Shown here piece by piece: positions 61,844 through 64,000 of a stretch of DNA of 64,000 bases. Each line of letters begins with the position of its first letter. The stretch's first letter is position 1. The translations under genes and the position numbers were made by a program. The notes below the pieces were generated by a model. That model was not told where the DNA came from and made no database searches. It saw nothing but the letters and a program-made list of their open reading frames with translations. Source of the DNA: Rosellinia necatrix (lineage: Eukaryota; Ascomycota; Sordariomycetes; Xylariales; Xylariaceae); contig JAGYVD010000011.1 of the NCBI GenBank assembly GCA_021209875.1, forward strand, positions 372,001 through 436,000, written 5' to 3'.

Positions 61844-63831
61844 CTATGTCACGAGACCTAGTTCTCGAATAAAAATATCCGCCGCCTTCTCGCCGACCGC
61901 CATGGCAACACTATTTGTGTTGCAACCTACGTTGCCCGGAAGAATGCTTAGGTCCGCCACCTTGAGGCCCTCCACGCCGTAAACGCTGAGGTTGGCGTCT
62001 ACCACGCCGCCTTGATCACGCGCCTGTGACATCCTGCACGTTCCTAGCCCGTGCCAAGTCGTGTTTACATTTCCACGCAGCCAGCTTTCTATTGCCTCAT
62101 CGTCTTTGCTCGTATACTGGATCTTGGGGGCGGAGCCAAGAACAGGGCCATCGGTACAAGCGGCCGCCGAGCTTGCTGGGAACTCTGGGTGTGTGGTGGG
62201 AAGCTCTCCTCTGAATACTCCCATCCGTCGTGCCATCATGCGTTGTTTCTTGTACATCCAAACATGCTTTTTGAGATCTATATCGTTCGGATCGGAGAGG
62301 AACCCCGTGATGAACTCCGGGGTGGCCGTCGAATCCGCGCCTGTGATATGAATCTCTCCCCGAGAAATCGGATAGCCGCTAAAGGTCGCAATACAGAAGT
62401 ATTGACCCTCGGGCACGCTCGTCGGGTCCCCAGGGAACCTGATTCGCTGTCAGTAAGTCTCGATTGAGCCTCTGGCATTTGTCGTTCTTCTACTTACCCG
62501 CCCGCCAAGCTCACTAGCATCAAAGGCCGATCACTTTGCTGTTGATACTTCTCGCTCCATTCTCTCTCGAATGCTGGCCCAAGACCGGCAACATCTGCCT
62601 CATCTGGGCGTAACTTACAGTATGCGTCAATTGAATTCCACGCTAAAATTGGCTCTTTGCGATCGACCAGATCTTGAAGCGTAAGGCGGCCGCTCGATAT
62701 AGCGTCGATGGTCTCATCCGGTTCGAGGCATGACTTATAGGAATAGGTCATCATGTGATGATCTTGGTAATGGGAGCCGACATCCGGGATATCAGACACA
62801 ATAGGAACGTTAGCAGACCGCAATATCCCGGGGTTGCCGATTCCCGAGTATTCAAGAAGTAAAGGGCTCCCGAGGGCACCACAAGATATGATAACCATCT
62901 TTTTGGCCTTCACAGACATCCGCGTAACATGTTGGTCGCCAAAGCCAGTTTGACGTGCCTGATACTCGACCCCGACCGCTCTCTTGCCATCAAATATGAC
63001 ACGCTTTACTGGCGACTCGACCAGCACGTGTAGATTAGGATGACGCCCATCATGGAGCCTCGGGAACAAGTATTGATGAGCTGTGTCTTGGCGTCGACCT
63101 TCGAGGTCCACGTACCGCATTGCACGCTGCACACCAATAGTGGTGTCCATAGTTTGCAGGTCCTGGCACTCCGACCATCCCGTGGCGCTGACTGCGGCTA
63201 TAAAATCGTCTTCGAGACGAGAAGAGGAGAGTCGGCTTCCGGAGACGTGGATCGGGCCATCTCGTCCGTGACGGGCCTCGCTATTGGGGCCGTGATACGT
63301 TTCCAGCTAATGGGAGAGGGACTATTCAGCTGGCTTCCAATTGACCACGAACACTGCATTACGTACTTTATTCATGTACCTCAACATCTCGTCCGCGTCC
63401 CACCCCGGAATGGACCAGGCCTCGAAATCCGAACGCTGCGGCCGCGTGTATACCATCAGATTCACTGATGAGCCGCCCCCCAGTACGCCGCCTGTCGGGA
63501 TGACGAGCTCGCGCCCGGCGAGGTCCGGCGATGCCTTAGCTTTGTAGTAGAGGTTGTGTCTGTTTCCGGGCGCAAGGTTGCTCATGAGCATGGCCGGATG
63601 GGCGAGCTCGGGGATGTCGTGATTTGAGACACCCCCCTCAATCAATAAGATGGACAGGCGAGGGTCCGCATCGGAAAGCCTAGCTGCGATGATACAGCCG
63701 GCACTCCCGCCTTTGCCGCCACGAGTCAGCATTCATGGGTACGAGGCGCGACTTGGTGGGATCTGGATACCTCCCGCAATGATTACGTCCACTTCCCGAA
63801 TCTCTGCGGGCAAGGTAGTGTATATCGCCAT
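61844..63831 (-). CDS. GMC-family FAD oxidoreductase
   Basis: This flavoprotein oxidase/dehydrogenase of the glucose-methanol-choline family oxidises alcohols. Four exons (63831-63771, 63710-63367, 63306-62498, 62438-61844) join in frame to 602 residues, a normal length. The N-terminus MAIYTTLPAEI leads straight into VDVIIAGGGSAGC, the FAD Rossmann motif, which is rebuilt across intron 1. The GMC signature region (PTGGVLGGGSSVN) follows in exon 2. ISCGALGSPLLLEYSGIG in exon 3 is the second signature. The C-terminal catalytic pair is H534 in WHGLGTCRM plus the conserved N in NVGCNTNSV (578 or 580). There is no signal peptide with this start, so it is probably intracellular; the open frame continues upstream to the window edge, but the family alignment favours 63831. 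It probably oxidises a hydroxyl of the polyketide. Confidence 0.93.
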
Positions 63832-64000
63832 AGCGAGCAACTGAGAAAGCCAGCCGGTGTAAGAGCTGAGGGGCGAGGACCTATAGTGAGTATGCTTACC
63901 TGGCGCATGAAGGTGTATATTAAGTAGTTTACCTTGGTAATCGTTGGTTACATTGGACAAATAGACCCCGCAGCCTCTTCCACCCGAGAGTATGGCCATC
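63832..64000. promoter_or_regulatory. Upstream flank of the GMC gene, cut by the window end
   Basis: Only 169 bp of 5' flank are visible. No further gene can be identified, so whether the cluster goes on to the right is unknown. Confidence 0.4.

Larger units (their letters stand above)
36755..63831. other. Reducing-polyketide biosynthetic gene cluster
   Basis: Nine genes lie here: BBE-type oxidase, HR-PKS, FSH-type hydrolase, SDR, Pth11-like membrane protein, MFS exporter, CMD-like protein, FAD monooxygenase and GMC oxidoreductase. Each class is common in fungal secondary-metabolite clusters, and all have intact, spliceable frames. The left border is the A+T block. The right border is not visible, because the window ends 169 bp upstream of the GMC start. 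No P450, trans-ER or Zn2Cys6 regulator is present. Membership of the Pth11-like and CMD-like genes is inferred from position only. I do not recognise the combination as a named pathway. Confidence 0.85.

Noticed and set aside
63832..63999. Longer GMC N-terminus starting at the window edge
   Set aside because: The upstream extension has no family counterpart, while MAIYTTLPAEI directly before the FAD motif fits the usual fungal GMC start.

Overview
The window looks like nuclear DNA of a filamentous ascomycete (Pezizomycotina). The reasons are a fungal-type iterative highly reducing polyketide synthase (HR-PKS), genes broken by short GT-AG introns of about 48-140 bp, and a sharp division between ordinary gene-bearing DNA and an extremely A+T-rich block with the marks of repeat-induced point mutation (RIP). 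Repeated TACCTA/TAGGTA words between genes would fit a Sordariomycete, but that is weak, and I do not name a species.

Positions 1 to about 36,000 form the A+T block. Nearly everything is A/T, stop codons occur in every frame, and no gene survives. Scattered less-eroded islands show that it is a graveyard of repeats: an inverted pair of about 240 bp (685-925 and 4721-4955), two direct pairs (8809/12505 and 16160/27010), a probable solo LTR (19660-19972), a four-copy family of about 200 bp (30.66, 31.55, 32.36 and 35.51 kb), a 15-bp minisatellite (7515-7760), an imperfect AGC microsatellite and a T-rich tandem region. Copies within a family differ mostly by C-to-T and G-to-A changes. From about 36,000 to 36,750 composition returns to normal.

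Positions 36,755 to 63,831 (perhaps beyond) form a biosynthetic gene cluster. In order: a secreted BBE-type FAD-linked oxidoreductase (-), an HR-PKS (-), an FSH1/LovG-like thiohydrolase (+), a short-chain dehydrogenase (+), a seven-helix Pth11/SAT4-like membrane protein (+), an MFS exporter (-), a carboxymuconolactone decarboxylase-like protein (-), a group A FAD monooxygenase (+) and a GMC oxidoreductase (-). I rebuilt every gene model by hand from splice sites, and each spliced reading frame closes exactly. The PKS is KS-AT-DH-MT-ER-KR-ACP, 2640 residues, with no releasing domain. Its ER domain has lost the nucleotide-binding glycine motif and is probably inactive.

Inferred logic: the PKS builds a C-methylated, probably polyunsaturated chain; the hydrolase, which shares a 398-bp divergent promoter with it, releases the chain; the SDR and three flavoenzymes of unrelated folds oxidise it; the MFS protein exports it. 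No P450, trans-acting ER or pathway-specific transcription factor is present in the window. I cannot name the product.
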